Origin: Mesorhizobium sp. M3A.F.Ca.ET.080.04.2.1
Lineage (GTDB): Bacteria > Pseudomonadota > Alphaproteobacteria > Rhizobiales > Rhizobiaceae
Direction of reading: 5' to 3'
Length of the DNA: 64,000 bases
NCBI RefSeq assembly: GCF_003952525.1
Contig: NZ_CP034451.1
Span: 3,286,001 to 3,350,000 of the forward strand
Shown here: piece after piece, positions 1 to 10,979 of the stretch
Position numbering within the stretch: the stretch's first letter is position 1
Layout: the number at the start of each line of letters is the position of its first letter
The notes under the pieces: generated by a model
Seen by the model: the letters and a program-made list of their open reading frames with translations, nothing else
Database searches by the model: none
Told to the model about the DNA's origin: nothing
Program-made: the position numbers and the translations under genes

Positions 1-132
1 CTGGTGCAGATGGCGATCGGCACCATGCCGCATGCCAAGATCATGAAGGCGATCGAGCTCTACGGCACCAAGGTGGCGCCGATCGTGCGCAAGGAGACGG
101 CAAAGCCCGTCCCGGCTGTGGCGGCGCAGTAG
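1..132 (+). CDS. LLM-class flavin-dependent oxidoreductase, C-terminal end (partial)
   Basis: An open frame enters from the left edge and stops at TAG 130-132, giving 43 codons. The peptide contains [16 protein letters not shown] followed by [10 protein letters not shown]. This is how many luciferase-like monooxygenases end: a last helix and the T-K-V-A-P-x-V-R tail. The final residues are Ala/Pro/Val-rich and probably disordered. Only the tail is visible, so substrate and cofactor use (normally FMN) are unknown. A second luciferase-like gene lies at 1697-2695, but the two are separated by an exporter gene. The assignment rests on the tail alone. Confidence 0.65.
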   Translation: MVQMAIGTMPHAKIMKAIELYGTKVAPIVRKETAKPVPAVAAQ

Positions 133-147
133 CCTGGCCGACATTCT

Positions 148-180
148 GAGGGCGACGGACCCGATGCTTCCGTCGCCCTC
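148..180 (+). terminator. 12-bp perfect hairpin after the first gene
   Basis: GAGGGCGACGGA (148-159) pairs perfectly with TCCGTCGCCCTC (169-180) across a 9-base loop, 16 bases after the stop codon of the partial gene. No T tract follows directly, although TTTT occurs about 12 bases later. It is probably a transcript-end hairpin rather than a classical intrinsic terminator. Confidence 0.5.
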
Positions 181-252
181 GGCTAACGGAACTTTTGGCG
201 CGTCAGGGGCGTTTCCGCCCATGCCGCCCATTGCGGCGCCTGAGGGGAAAGG

Positions 253-1419
253 ATGAAAGCCGAGTCGACCACCTCGGGCGCAGGCATGGCCGAAACCCCT
301 GATCCGCCCAAGGTCGGGCCGGAAGTGCGGCTTATGCGTTCGCTGCTGATCGGCATTTTCCTGCTGATGAGCGTCTATGCGCTTTATTTCGGGCGCGACT
401 TCTTCATGCCGGTCATCCTGGCTTTCCTGCTGGCGCTGACGCTGACGCCGATCGTGCGCTTTCTGCGCAAGCACGGCATACCCGATGTGGTCTCGGCGAC
501 ACTGCTGGTGCTGCTCTCGGTCTTCCTGATCGCGTCGGCCGGCTACCTGCTCAGCGGTCCGGTCATCGAGCTCATCAACAACTCCTCCTCGATCGGCATG
601 CAGCTGACCGAGCGGCTGGCACAGCTCAAACGGCCGCTCGAAAAGATCATGGAAATTTCTCACCAGCTGGGCGGGCTCACCGAGACGTCCCAGGAACCCG
701 GCGTGCAGAAGGTCTCGGTGGCGCCCTCCGGCATCCTGTCCACTGCCGCGGGCAATGTGCTGTCGGCCGGCACCAGCATCACCATCGTCTTCGTGCTGTC
801 GCTGTTCCTGCTCGCCTCCGGCACGCTCTTCTACGAGAAGATCATCCAGTCCTTCGCCAGCCTCAGCCAGAAGAAGCGGGCGCTGCGCGTGGTCTACGAC
901 GTGGAGCGCGAAATCTCGCATTACCTGCTCACGGTGGCCGTCATCAATGTGGGGCTGGGCACGGTGATCGGAATGGGCCTTTGGGGGCTCGGCATGCCCA
1001 ACCCACAGGTGTGGGGCGCGGCGGCGACGCTCCTCAACTTCCTGCCTTATGTCGGGGCGCTGATCACCCTTCTGCTGGTAACGATAATCGCGCTGATCAG
1101 CTTCGACAGCATTTCCTACGCGCTGCTGGCGCCGAGCTTCGTCTTGCTCTGCGATCTGGTCGAGGGCCAGTTCGTGACGCCGATAATGGTGGGACGCAGG
1201 CTCGAGATCAATGCGGTCGCAGTCTTCATCGCCATCGCTTTCTGGTCGTGGCTGTGGGGCTTCATCGGCGCGTTGATGGCGGTGCCGCTGCTGGTGGTGG
1301 TGAAGGTGTTCTGCGACCATTTCGAAGGCTTGAGCCACGTCGGCAACTTCCTGGCCGCGCAGCAGACCATCGTCGTCGACGACGAGGCGGACGAGAACAA
1401 CCACAAGCCTGCTGCCTGA
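253..1419 (+). CDS. AI-2E family transporter (PerM/TqsA-like)
   Basis: A 388-residue integral membrane protein, the usual size for the AI-2E exporter family (PF01594). After a polar N-terminus of about 28 residues come two closely spaced membrane helices (around residues 33-70) and another near 75-100. A cytoplasmic or periplasmic stretch follows at about 105-165, then a C-terminal bundle of helices including the family-typical segments PQVWGAAATLLNFLPYVG and LVEGQFVTPIMVGRRLEINA. The ATG follows GAGGGGAAAGG, a strong ribosome site. Family members export small molecules or act as proton-driven permeases; real autoinducer-2 export is shown for only a few. It is probably monocistronic. Confidence 0.88.
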   Translation: MKAESTTSGAGMAETPDPPKVGPEVRLMRSLLIGIFLLMSVYALYFGRDFFMPVILAFLLALTLTPIVRFLRKHGIPDVVSATLLVLLSVFLIASAGYLLSGPVIELINNSSSIGMQLTERLAQLKRPLEKIMEISHQLGGLTETSQEPGVQKVSVAPSGILSTAAGNVLSAGTSITIVFVLSLFLLASGTLFYEKIIQSFASLSQKKRALRVVYDVEREISHYLLTVAVINVGLGTVIGMGLWGLGMPNPQVWGAAATLLNFLPYVGALITLLLVTIIALISFDSISYALLAPSFVLLCDLVEGQFVTPIMVGRRLEINAVAVFIAIAFWSWLWGFIGALMAVPLLVVVKVFCDHFEGLSHVGNFLAAQQTIVVDDEADENNHKPAA

Positions 1420-1696
1420 AGACGCGTCGGGAAAACCGAAAGACAGCGGCTTAGGTCGCTGGCAATGGCATGTCCTCAAGGACCGCTGCGCATTGGGGGA
1501 CAAGCGTTGTATCTGGCCCAATCCTTGGTCCGCTCCCCTTGTTTGCGGCGGCCAGGGCGAGTGCCTATATCGGGCCGGTCAAAGCCCGGACCTTCATGAC
1601 CGCGGTCCCCTTCGACATCGATCCACAATCGCCCCGCATCGGCGATCGCGGAGCGACCGATGCTCCGCAGCAAAAAACATCGTGGAGAGGTAAGAC

Positions 1697-2695
1697 ATGA
1701 CGGCCCTTTCGGTTCTCGACCTGTCGCCGATCACCCATGGCGGCAACGCCTCGCAGTCGCTCGCCAATTCGCTCGACCTCGCCCGCCATGCCGAACGGCT
1801 CGGCTACAGGCGCTACTGGCTTGCCGAGCACCACAACATGCCGGGTATCGCGAGTGCCGCGACTTCCGTGGTGATCGCGCATGTCGCCGGCGGCACCAAG
1901 TCGATCCGCGTCGGCGCCGGCGGCATCATGCTGCCCAACCACGCGCCGCTGGTCATCGCCGAGCAGTTCGGCACCTTGGCCGCGCTCCACCCCGGCCGCA
2001 TAGACCTCGGTCTCGGCCGCGCCCCCGGCACCGACATGGCGACGGCGCGCGCGCTGCGCCGCAACCTGGAGGCCAGCGATAATTTCCCGCAGGACGTCGT
2101 CGAGCTGATGGGCTACTTCCAGCCGGCCGAGGAGGGCCAACGCATTCGTGCAGTGCCCGGCGAAGGCCAGGAGGTGCCGGTCTGGATCCTCGGCTCCAGC
2201 CTCTACGGCGCACAGCTCGCTGCGCTGCTCGGACTGCCTTACGCGTTCGCTTCGCATTTCGCGCCGGCCGAGCTGGAGCACGCGCTGGAGGTCTATCGCA
2301 CCGGCTTCCAACCCTCGGCGCAGCTCGACAAGCCCTATGTCATGCTCGGCCTCAACGTCTTTGCCGCGCCCACCGACGCGGAGGCGCGGCTCTTGTTCAC
2401 CTCGCTGCAGCAGGCTTTCGTCAATTTGCGCAGCGGCCGCCCCGGCAAGTTGCCGCCGCCGGTCGAGAACTATGAGCGCGACCTCGATCCGGTCGCCAAG
2501 ATCATGCTTGGCCAAGCGCTGTCCTGCGCCGTCGTCGGTTCGCCGGAAACGGTGCGCCAGGGCATCGCGGCCTTCGTCCGCCGCACCGGCGCCGACGAGC
2601 TGATGGTGACGGCCCAGATCCATGACCATGCGGCGCGCGTGCGCTCGTTCGAGATTCTCGCGGACGTCCATGGATCGATCTCACGGGCGGCGTGA
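1697..2695 (+). CDS. LLM-class flavin-dependent oxidoreductase (luciferase-like)
   Basis: A 332-residue protein with the luciferase-like TIM barrel. The N-terminus reads [10 protein letters not shown], followed by [18 protein letters not shown], the classic WxAEHH signature of the LLM group containing YhbW-type proteins. [19 protein letters not shown] and [14 protein letters not shown] are also family blocks. These enzymes normally use reduced FMN to oxidise small substrates; the substrate cannot be told here. The ATG at 1697 follows GGAGAGGTAAGAC. The gene stands alone, with 277 bases of non-coding sequence before it and the long dnaK leader after it. Confidence 0.88.
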   Translation: MTALSVLDLSPITHGGNASQSLANSLDLARHAERLGYRRYWLAEHHNMPGIASAATSVVIAHVAGGTKSIRVGAGGIMLPNHAPLVIAEQFGTLAALHPGRIDLGLGRAPGTDMATARALRRNLEASDNFPQDVVELMGYFQPAEEGQRIRAVPGEGQEVPVWILGSSLYGAQLAALLGLPYAFASHFAPAELEHALEVYRTGFQPSAQLDKPYVMLGLNVFAAPTDAEARLLFTSLQQAFVNLRSGRPGKLPPPVENYERDLDPVAKIMLGQALSCAVVGSPETVRQGIAAFVRRTGADELMVTAQIHDHAARVRSFEILADVHGSISRAA

Positions 2696-3013
2696 CCCCA
2701 AGCGGCTTTGCCGGCTTTTGTCTGCGAAGGGCAGCCGTCTTCCCCAAGCGCGAGCCGTTCCGTGACCGATGATCTCGACCAGCGCATGCAGTTCGCCATC
2801 ACGCTGGTGATCGCAGGCGGGAGTCATGTCTCTGCGAAGCTGCAGGCGCTGTGTCCGCAAGCCTTCGACGCCTGATCCCGGCGACTGCGACGATTTTGCC
2901 CGCGCCGGATTTGGCGCGCGCGGCCGCATCGGGCGATCAAATCGGCTGCGATATGCTTGATTCAAGTCGTTTTGGGGCGGCGGAACGGGATCGCCAACTG
3001 CTTGCGCAGGATG
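2696..3013. other. Non-coding region upstream of dnaK
   Basis: No convincing gene. Just after the oxidoreductase stop is a weak imperfect hairpin (AGCGGC-TTT-GCCGGCT, about 2700-2716) followed by TTTT, possibly a terminator. A GTG-initiated frame of 37 codons (2762-2875) has no recognisable similarity and I do not call it. The rest looks like ordinary leader sequence before the heat-shock promoter. Confidence 0.5.
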
Positions 3014-3044
3014 CTTGCGCGCCGTGCAGCCTGTTCTTATATAC
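3014..3044 (+). promoter_or_regulatory. Probable RpoH (heat-shock) promoter of dnaK
   Basis: CTTGCG (3014-3019), a 16-base spacer and CTTATATAC (3036-3044) match the alphaproteobacterial RpoH pattern CTTG-N16-18-CYTATNT. It lies about 117 bases upstream of the dnaK ATG. dnaK is a standard RpoH target in rhizobia. The assignment is by motif only. Confidence 0.6.
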
Positions 3045-3160
3045 GCGCCAAGCCGTCCGGCCCTGGCAGACCGGGACGGGACGGCATTCTTGTGAACAGG
3101 GGCTTTCGTCGGAACGCCTTTCAGGGTCCTGAGAGCCTGCTTAGAGGAGAGACTAGAGCA

Positions 3161-5077
<1,917 letters not shown>

Positions 5078-5104
5078 GCCGGCTGACGGCAGATAGTTGC
5101 GAAG

Positions 5105-5130
5105 AGCCCGGCGCAAAGCCGGGCTTTTTT
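5105..5130 (+). terminator. Intrinsic terminator after dnaK
   Basis: AGCCCGGC (5105-5112), loop GCAAA, GCCGGGCT (5118-5125), then a run of T to 5130. This is a textbook Rho-independent terminator 28 bases after the dnaK stop. Leaky termination here would set the DnaK/DnaJ ratio. Confidence 0.9.
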
Positions 5131-5279
5131 GCAACCCCGAGCTAAAAAGTGACGGAAAAACACTGCAGGAGCCCGGCTCGGCACTAGCATCCGGGCATCA
5201 TCGCTCCTAAATCGAACAACGTGCCGGCAAACGTCGCAACAATGCTTGAAGACATTGAGCATCCGGACAGCGGGAAAAG

Positions 5280-6410
5280 ATGAAAGCTGATTTCTACGAA
5301 ACGCTGGGCGTGCAGAAGGGCGCCGATGACAAGGAGCTCAAGAGCGCTTTCCGCAAGCTCGCCATGCAGTTCCATCCCGACCGCAACCCAGGCGACCATG
5401 CCTGCGAGCACAAGTTCAAGGAAATCAACGAAGCCTACGAGACGCTGAAGGATCCACAGAAGCGCGCGGCCTATGACCGTTTCGGCCACGCCGCCTTCGA
5501 GCAGGGCGGCATGAACGGCGCTGCGCACGGCTTCGGCGCCGGCGGCTTCGCCGACATTTTCGAGGACATATTCGGCGACATGATGGGCGGCCGCCAGCGC
5601 CGCTCCTCAGGCGGCCGGGAGCGCGGCGCCGATCTACGCTACAATATGGAGATCTCGCTCGAAGAAGCGTTCTCCGGCAAGACGGCGCAGATCCGGGTTC
5701 CGGCCTCGATCTCCTGCGCGGAATGTTCGGGCAGCGGCGCCAAGCCGGGCACCCAGCCCGCCACCTGCGCCATGTGCCATGGCCACGGCAAGGTGCGCGC
5801 CACGCAAGGCTTCTTCTCGATCGAGCGGACCTGCCCGCAATGCCAGGGCCGCGGCCAGACGATCAAGGACCCCTGCCCGAAATGCGCCGGCCAGGGCCGC
5901 GTCACCGAGGAGCGTTCGCTGTCGGTCAACATTCCGGCCGGCATCGAGGACGGCACCCGCATCCGCCTTGCCAATGAGGGCGAAGCCGGCCTGCGCGGCG
6001 GACCGTCGGGCGACCTCTATATCTTCCTGGCGGTGAAACCGCACGAATTCTTCCAGCGCGACGGCGCGGATCTCTACTGCAAGGTGCCGATCTCGATGAC
6101 GACGGCTGCGCTTGGCGGCTCGTTCGAGGTGACGACGCTCGACGGCACGCAGACCAAGGTGAAAGTGCCGGAAGGCACCCAGAACGGCCGCCAGTTCCGG
6201 CTCAAGGGCAAGGGGATGCCGGTGCTGCGCCAGCCCAATGTCGGCGATCTCTACATCCAGACGGCGGTCGAGACGCCGCAGAATCTGTCGCGGCGCCAGC
6301 GCGAGCTGCTGGAAGAGTTCGAGCAGCTGTCCTCGAAGGACAACTCGCCGCAGTCGAGCGGCTTTTTCGCCCGCATGAAGGACTTTTTCGAGTCTTTCGG
6401 CGAGAGCTGA
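5280..6410 (+). CDS. dnaJ: Molecular chaperone DnaJ (type I Hsp40)
   Basis: A 376-residue type I J-protein. The J domain (1-70) holds the HPD tripeptide at 32-34. A Gly/Phe-rich stretch (about 74-105) follows. The zinc-binding domain has four CxxCxGxG repeats: [24 protein letters not shown] and CPKCAGQG (Cys 146 to 202). The C-terminal substrate-binding domains run from about 210 to 345. It stimulates DnaK ATPase and delivers clients. The ATG at 5280 follows GCGGGAAAAG. It lies 202 bases after dnaK, behind the terminator, and is followed by a palindromic intergenic repeat and pmtA. Confidence 0.97.
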   Translation: MKADFYETLGVQKGADDKELKSAFRKLAMQFHPDRNPGDHACEHKFKEINEAYETLKDPQKRAAYDRFGHAAFEQGGMNGAAHGFGAGGFADIFEDIFGDMMGGRQRRSSGGRERGADLRYNMEISLEEAFSGKTAQIRVPASISCAECSGSGAKPGTQPATCAMCHGHGKVRATQGFFSIERTCPQCQGRGQTIKDPCPKCAGQGRVTEERSLSVNIPAGIEDGTRIRLANEGEAGLRGGPSGDLYIFLAVKPHEFFQRDGADLYCKVPISMTTAALGGSFEVTTLDGTQTKVKVPEGTQNGRQFRLKGKGMPVLRQPNVGDLYIQTAVETPQNLSRRQRELLEEFEQLSSKDNSPQSSGFFARMKDFFESFGES

Positions 6411-6420
6411 GATTTTCCTG

Positions 6421-6469
6421 ACGCAAGTCGTTGCCCCAAAACCGCTTCGCACTTTTGGGCGACTTGCGT
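6421..6469. repeat. Palindromic intergenic repeat (family A hairpin)
   Basis: ACGCAAGTCG (6421-6430) and the inverse CGACTTGCGT (6460-6469) enclose CCCCAAAA...TTTTGGG, giving one long imperfect hairpin. The core AAAACCGCTTCGCACTTTTG resembles the cores of the elements at 18041, 46218, 50788 and 61589. It begins 10 bases after the dnaJ stop. Confidence 0.75.
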
Positions 6470-6578
6470 TACCGCCCCCGCACCAAGCGTCATCAACACC
6501 TTATGCCAGATTGACGCCTTGCCTTGTTCCACCTAGCTGTTAAGTAGCGGGGCGGGGGGAGCGTTGAGGAGAGCTCGC

Positions 6579-7184
6579 ATGGCACGTGGTCCCGGGTTGC
6601 GCAAAGCGCTTGCGGAAAAGTTCGATGACGAGCTGAAGTTCTTCAAGGGCTGGATCGACAAGCCCAAGGCGGTCGGCTCCATCGTCCCTACCAGTTCGGT
6701 CACCGCACGCAAGATGGCCTCGGTCGTCAACCCGAAGTCGGGCCTGCCGGTGCTCGAGGTCGGGCCCGGCACCGGCGTCATCACCCGCGCCATTCTCGCC
6801 CAAGGCGTGAAGCCGGAAAATCTCTACGCGGTCGAGTATTCCACCGACTTCGTGCGTCACCTGCGCCGGCTCTATCCGGGCGTCAACGTCATCGAGGGCG
6901 ACGCCTTCAATCTGAATGCCACGCTCGGCGACAAGCGTGACATGGTGTTCGATTCGGTCGTCTCGGGCGTGCCGCTGCTCAATTTCCCGGTTGCCCAGCG
7001 CATCGCCTATATCGAAAGCCTGCTCGACCGCATTCCCGCCGGCCGGCCGATCGTCCAGCTGACCTACGGGCCGATGTCGCCGATCCCGCCCGGCCGCGGC
7101 GACTACACCGTCAAGCATTTCGATTTCATCATTCGCAACATTCCGCCGACGCAGCTGTGGATCTACCGGCGCAATGCGCATTAG
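6579..7184 (+). CDS. pmtA: Phospholipid N-methyltransferase PmtA
   Basis: A 201-residue SAM-dependent methyltransferase of the rhizobial PmtA type. It converts phosphatidylethanolamine stepwise to phosphatidylcholine at the membrane. The SAM-binding motif I is LEVGPGTGVITRAIL near residue 45, after an amphipathic N-terminal stretch (FFKGWIDKPKAVGSIVPTS) typical of this family. The post-I and acidic motifs (YAVEYS, VIEGDAF) are present. I chose the ATG at 6579 because GAGGAG lies 7 bases before it; a TTG 15 bases earlier overlaps that site. Rhizobial genomes commonly carry pmtA just after dnaJ, which supports the call. Confidence 0.92.
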   Translation: MARGPGLRKALAEKFDDELKFFKGWIDKPKAVGSIVPTSSVTARKMASVVNPKSGLPVLEVGPGTGVITRAILAQGVKPENLYAVEYSTDFVRHLRRLYPGVNVIEGDAFNLNATLGDKRDMVFDSVVSGVPLLNFPVAQRIAYIESLLDRIPAGRPIVQLTYGPMSPIPPGRGDYTVKHFDFIIRNIPPTQLWIYRRNAH

Positions 7185-7221
7185 ATGAGAAGGGATTAGG
7201 GGAATAGGGAAAATCGAGGCA

Positions 7222-7277
7222 ACTCCCTTACTCCCTTACTCCCTTACTCCCTTACTGCCCTACTCCCTTACTCCCTT
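7222..7277. repeat. 8-bp tandem repeat, seven copies
   Basis: ACTCCCTT is repeated seven times in a row (7222-7277), with one degenerate copy (ACTGCCCT, 7254-7261). The sequence just upstream, AAGGGATTAGGGGAATAGGG, is roughly complementary to the repeats, so the transcript could fold back. It lies between pmtA and the FMN reductase gene. Copy number probably varies between strains by slippage. Confidence 0.9.
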
Positions 7278-7349
7278 AACCCCTGTCCCCTCATCCAGCC
7301 GTTGATTTGAATGGCCCCTGGCTGTACCTGTCCGGGAACAAGGTGGCCA

Positions 7350-7946
7350 ATGGCAGTAATCCCGAAAATCCTCGTCTTCGCCGGCTCGGTGCGCACGGGC
7401 GCGTTCAGCGGCCGGACGGCCGACGTGGCGCAGAAGGAACTCGCCTTGCAGGGCGCCGAAGTGACGCGCATATCGCTGGGCGACTATCCGTTGCCGATCA
7501 TGGACGAGGACCTGGAAAAGGAAAAAGGCGTCCCGGAAAACGCTGTCCGGCTCGGCCGGCTGATCGGCACCCATGACGGGCTTCTGATCGCGACGCCCGA
7601 ATATAATGGCTCGATCCCGCCGCTGCTGAAGAACGCGATCGATTGGGTAAGCCGCATACGCAGGGAAGGCAGCCGTCCGTTCAGGCCGCTCTCCGCCAAG
7701 CCCGTCGGCCTCTGCTCGTCCTCCGAGGGCAAGTTTGCCGGCATACGCTGCATCAATCATCTGCGCGCCGTGCTGGTGCGCTGCCAGATGGAAGTGATTA
7801 CGCCGGAATGTTCGGTGTCGAACGCCGGCGAGGCCTTCGACCAGGATGGGCAGTTCCGGGACGAACGACTACACCAATCGATGGAGCGCCTATGCCGGAC
7901 ACTGATCGAAACCTCGCGCATGCTGTCCATCCGGATCGAGGCGTGA
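7350..7946 (+). CDS. NADPH-dependent FMN reductase family protein
   Basis: A 198-residue flavodoxin-fold protein of the NADPH-dependent FMN reductase group (PF03358). The flavin phosphate loop is [11 protein letters not shown] near the N-terminus, and the second signature [17 protein letters not shown] lies near residue 85. The start at 7350 is supported by AAGGTGG just upstream; the frame could open at 7311, but that extension looks unrelated. The stop TGA overlaps the next start in TGATG, so it is translationally coupled to pyrF. It may supply reduced flavin or act as a quinone or azo reductase; the substrate is not evident. Confidence 0.88.
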   Translation: MAVIPKILVFAGSVRTGAFSGRTADVAQKELALQGAEVTRISLGDYPLPIMDEDLEKEKGVPENAVRLGRLIGTHDGLLIATPEYNGSIPPLLKNAIDWVSRIRREGSRPFRPLSAKPVGLCSSSEGKFAGIRCINHLRAVLVRCQMEVITPECSVSNAGEAFDQDGQFRDERLHQSMERLCRTLIETSRMLSIRIEA

Positions 7947-8653
7947 TGCACTCCGTGCAGGCCGAAGGGATGCGCGACAGGCTGATCGTCGGCCTCGACC
8001 TGCCGACGCTCAAGGACGCCGAGAGGGCAGTGCGCGAGCTGGAAGGCTCCGTCTCCTTCTATAAGATCGGCTACCAGCTCGCCTTCGCCGGCGGGCTCGA
8101 CTTCGCGCGCGAACTCGCCAGCGGCGGCACCAAGATCTTCCTCGACATGAAGCTGCTCGATATCGACAATACGGTGGCCAAAGGTGTCGAGAACATCGTG
8201 AGGATGGGCATGTCGATGCTGACGCTGCATGCCTATCCCAAGACCATGAAGGCGGCGGTCGAGGCAGCCAAGGGCAGCGATCTCTGCCTGCTGGGGGTCA
8301 CCGTGCTGACCTCGATGGACGAGCAGGACGTGATCGACGCCGGCTATGAATACGACCCGCACACGCTGGTGCTGAGGCGCGCCGAACAGGCGCTGCATGC
8401 CGGCATGGGCGGCATCGTCTGCTCGGCCGAGGAGGCGGAAGCGGTGCGCCGGATCGTCGGCCCCGACATGGCTGTGGTGACCCCCGGCATCCGTCCGGCA
8501 GGCAGCGATCATGGCGACCAGAAACGCGTGGTGACGCCGGCGCAGGCTATTCGCAACGGTTCCAGCCACCTCGTCGTCGGCCGGCCGATCGTCGCCGCGC
8601 CGGACCGGCGCGCGGCGGCCGAGGCGATCCTGGCCGAGATGCAATCCGCCTGA
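7946..8653 (+). CDS. pyrF: Orotidine 5'-phosphate decarboxylase
   Basis: A 235-residue TIM-barrel enzyme that decarboxylates OMP to UMP, the last step of de novo pyrimidine synthesis. The catalytic D-x-K-x-x-D array is [12 protein letters not shown]. The phosphate-binding end has [18 protein letters not shown] and [11 protein letters not shown]. The start at 7946 overlaps the stop of the FMN reductase gene (TGATG) with GAGG five bases upstream. An ATG at 7970 ([10 protein letters not shown]) would give the 227-residue form seen in many relatives and is a good alternative. A DUF1330 gene follows 23 bases later, probably in the same transcript. Confidence 0.96.
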   Translation: MHSVQAEGMRDRLIVGLDLPTLKDAERAVRELEGSVSFYKIGYQLAFAGGLDFARELASGGTKIFLDMKLLDIDNTVAKGVENIVRMGMSMLTLHAYPKTMKAAVEAAKGSDLCLLGVTVLTSMDEQDVIDAGYEYDPHTLVLRRAEQALHAGMGGIVCSAEEAEAVRRIVGPDMAVVTPGIRPAGSDHGDQKRVVTPAQAIRNGSSHLVVGRPIVAAPDRRAAAEAILAEMQSA

Positions 8654-8676
8654 CGTTTCAAACCGGAGGAAGACAG

Positions 8677-8964
8677 ATGCCAAAGGGATACTGGATCGCA
8701 CGCGTCGATGTGCGCGACGCCGAGGGCTACAAGGACTATGTCGCCGCGGCCAAGCCCGCCTTCGAGCGCTTCGGTGGAAAATTCCTGGCGCGCGGCGGCG
8801 AGCACGAAAAGGCCGAAGGTCCCGGGCGTGGCCGCAACGTCATCATCGAATTCGAGTCGCTGGCGGCGGCGCGCGATTGCTACCACTCGCCCGAATATCA
8901 GCGTGCCGTCGCCATCCGCCAGAAGGTGGCCGACGGCGAGATCGTGCTGGTCGAGGGGGTTTAG
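8677..8964 (+). CDS. DUF1330 domain protein
   Basis: A 95-residue protein of the DUF1330 family, a dimeric ferredoxin-like alpha-beta barrel related to antibiotic-biosynthesis-monooxygenase folds. Family blocks visible are GYWIARVDVRD, the stretch FLARGGEHEKAEG and NVIIEFESLAAARDCYHSPEYQ. GGAGGAAGACAG precedes the ATG. It follows pyrF by 23 bases and is probably cotranscribed, as in many Rhizobiales. Its biochemical role is unknown. Confidence 0.92.
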   Translation: MPKGYWIARVDVRDAEGYKDYVAAAKPAFERFGGKFLARGGEHEKAEGPGRGRNVIIEFESLAAARDCYHSPEYQRAVAIRQKVADGEIVLVEGV

Positions 8965-9468
8965 GTCGTCGAAGTAAGGGGATCGGCTGCGTTGGCACGT
9001 TGGAGATTAGCCGACACGCCCATCTTGTCGTCATCCACGGGCGGAGCAAGGAGCGACGCGACGCGCGCAGACCCGAGGATCCATGCCGTAACTTCAACGC
9101 GCCGCTACGGTCCAGAATTCTGCCCCCGCTGCACTCCACGGACCGGGTAACGGCATGGATTTCAGGGTCTGCGCGCGTCGCTTCGCTCCTTGCTCCGCCC
9201 TGGAATGACGAAGTTTTTGGACGTGCTTGCAACCCTGGCGGCCTGCCCGCTATCACCTGGAGCGCCGTGAAGTCGGCCATGGTCTGGAAGGGCCGCCCGA
9301 TTCGACGAAAGCAATGCTGGAGCGGGCAAGCTCGAATGGCACAGATATGTGCATTCGCGAAGGATGCGGGTTCTTGCGACTTTATTCAACAGTCACAGAA
9401 CTACAGCTCTCCGCATGGTTCTTCACTTCCTAACCAAGCCCGCCAGAAGCCCACCGGCCGGAGCGGTA
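8965..9468. other. Gene-poor interval with a long inverted repeat
   Basis: About 500 bases without a credible gene between two convergent operons. The inverted repeat at 9029-9211 fills the first part. The remainder (9212-9468) has no frame with recognisable similarity and no clear RNA gene. Confidence 0.6.
9029..9211. repeat. 183-bp inverted repeat element
   Basis: The left arm (about 9029-9091) contains GGGCGGAGCAAGGAGCGACG and the right arm (about 9149-9211) its near-perfect inverse, CGTCGCTTCGCTCCTTGCTC. Both arms also share the ATCCATGCCGT/ACGGCATGGAT pair. About 57 bases separate the arms. It looks like a dispersed non-coding palindromic element; there is no transposase. Confidence 0.75.
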
Positions 9469-10344
9469 TCAGGCGATCAGCACGCGCGGCTCGAAGCGGC
9501 CCCTGACTGGCACATCCAGAACGAAGGTCATACCGGCTTGCGGGTCGAGCTGGCGTTGCTTGTCGTCCTTGCCCTTCCAGGCCGACGTCACCGCCAGGCG
9601 GTCGGCCTTCGCGCCGACGAAGGCGGGACAGGACGGCTGCGTCACTGGCATCGCGACCTCGCGCAGCAGCGTGCCGTCGGGCGAATAGGCCTTGACCGCC
9701 TTGCCGCCCCAGACGGCATTCCACAGCACACCGTCGCGGTCGACGACGGAGCCATCGACATAGCCCTTGTACGAGCGATGATCGACAAACACCTTTGCCT
9801 CGCCTGTCGGCAGGCCGGTCGCCGCATCGCAGGCGACGCGCATCAGCAGCCCGGTCGCGGTGTCGGTGTAATAGGCGATGGTTCCGTCCTGCGAGAAGCA
9901 GATGGAATTGGAGACGGTGATTCCCGAAAACAGGCGCCGCAGCTCGCCTTTGAAGAACCAGTAGATCGAACCGGCACCCTTCTCCTCGTCCTTGCCCATC
10001 GTGCCGGTCCAGAAGGCACCGCAAGGGTGGACGCGGGAATCGTTGGAACGGGTGAGCGGGTTGTCGGCCTCGATCGGTGTGTGCAACGTCAACCTGCCGG
10101 TCTCGACGTCCCGGACATGGAGGCCCGTCTCGGTGGCGATCAGCTGGCGGGCGTCATCGATGATGGCGATGGCGCTGGCCATCAGGCCGAGATCGTGGAC
10201 CTTCAGGGTGCCGCTGAGCGGCTTTTCCAGCAGTTTGCCGTTGACGATGTCGAACCAGAACAGCGTGTCGGTGACCGGATCGTAGCTCGGGCCTTCGCCC
10301 AGCTGGCAGATGTGGTCGCTCAAGACCGAAACGCTGTCCATCAT
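9469..10344 (-). CDS. SMP-30/gluconolactonase family sugar lactonase
   Basis: A 291-residue six-bladed beta-propeller of the SMP-30/regucalcin family (PF08450). Metal-site motifs are present: the N-terminal glutamate in CQLGEGPSYDP, the asparagine block in SNDSRVHPCGAFWTGTM and the aspartate in YVDGSVVDRDGVLWNAVWGG. Such enzymes open sugar lactones to aldonic acids. It is the last gene of the operon, overlapping dgoA by ATGA with GGAG upstream, so a role as galactono- or arabinonolactonase is inferred from context. The first two codons are both ATG. Confidence 0.92.
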   Translation of the reverse strand: MMDSVSVLSDHICQLGEGPSYDPVTDTLFWFDIVNGKLLEKPLSGTLKVHDLGLMASAIAIIDDARQLIATETGLHVRDVETGRLTLHTPIEADNPLTRSNDSRVHPCGAFWTGTMGKDEEKGAGSIYWFFKGELRRLFSGITVSNSICFSQDGTIAYYTDTATGLLMRVACDAATGLPTGEAKVFVDHRSYKGYVDGSVVDRDGVLWNAVWGGKAVKAYSPDGTLLREVAMPVTQPSCPAFVGAKADRLAVTSAWKGKDDKQRQLDPQAGMTFVLDVPVRGRFEPRVLIA

Positions 10345-10979
10345 GCCGCTCCGAAGGCTTCGTCCCAGGCGGCGACCGCGGCGCGGGCGCGCTCAACCAC
10401 CTCTTCGGCGGTGGCGCCCGGCTTGTAGAGGCTCGACCCGAGGCCGAAGACGCTGACGCCAGCCGTCTTGTAGCCGGCAAAATCCTTGTCGGAAACGCCG
10501 CCGACAGCGCCGATCACGGTGGCGGCCGGCAGCACGGCGCGCATCGCCGAAATGCCGACGGCGCCGAGCACGCTTGCCGGGAAGAATTTCAGCGCCGAGG
10601 CGCCGAGCCTGATGGCAAGGAACGCCTCGGTGGGCGTGAACACGCCGGGCATCGTCACCATGCCATGGTGCATCGCGCGGCCCATGACTTCGGCATCGAT
10701 GTTGGGGCTGACCAGCAGCCGGCCGCCGGCCTCGTGCAGGGCGTCGACATCGGCCGCAGTCAGCACCGTGCCGGCGCCGACCAGCGCGGTTTCGGGAAGC
10801 GCCGCGGCGATACTGGCGATGGAGGTGAACGGCTCGGGCGAATTGAGCGGCACCTCGATCGCCTCGATGCCGGCGTCGAAAACCGCCCGGCCGATCGCCA
10901 CCGCTTCGGTCGGCTTCAGCCCGCGCAGGATGGCGACAAGGCCGCGCCGGAGTTTTGGAAAGGGTGCGGTCTCAGTCAC
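10341..10979 (-). CDS. dgoA: 2-dehydro-3-deoxy-6-phosphogalactonate aldolase
   Basis: A 212-residue KDPG/KDPGal aldolase. The catalytic glutamate is in IEVPLNSPEP (residue 42) and the Schiff-base lysine in ALKFFPAS (residue 131). NSPEP rather than the RTP-type motif favours the galactonate enzyme. It cleaves 2-dehydro-3-deoxy-6-phosphogalactonate to pyruvate and glyceraldehyde 3-phosphate. The start is GTG at 10979, overlapping the dgoK stop (GTGA), with GGAGG eight bases upstream; a much longer in-frame extension runs through dgoK and is spurious. It is coupled to dgoK before it and the lactonase after it. Confidence 0.93.
   Translation of the reverse strand: MTETAPFPKLRRGLVAILRGLKPTEAVAIGRAVFDAGIEAIEVPLNSPEPFTSIASIAAALPETALVGAGTVLTAADVDALHEAGGRLLVSPNIDAEVMGRAMHHGMVTMPGVFTPTEAFLAIRLGASALKFFPASVLGAVGISAMRAVLPAATVIGAVGGVSDKDFAGYKTAGVSVFGLGSSLYKPGATAEEVVERARAAVAAWDEAFGAA

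Noticed and set aside
2762..2875. A 37-codon GTG-initiated frame before dnaK
   Set aside because: Too short, no ribosome site of note and no similarity I can recognise.
6564..6578. TTG start for PmtA
   Set aside because: It overlaps the ribosome binding site GAGGAG that serves the ATG at 6579.
7222..7277. CRISPR array
   Set aside because: Units are 8 bases with no spacers; it is a simple tandem repeat.
9212..9468. Remnant of a coding region
   Set aside because: Short frames only, no similarity that I can recognise.
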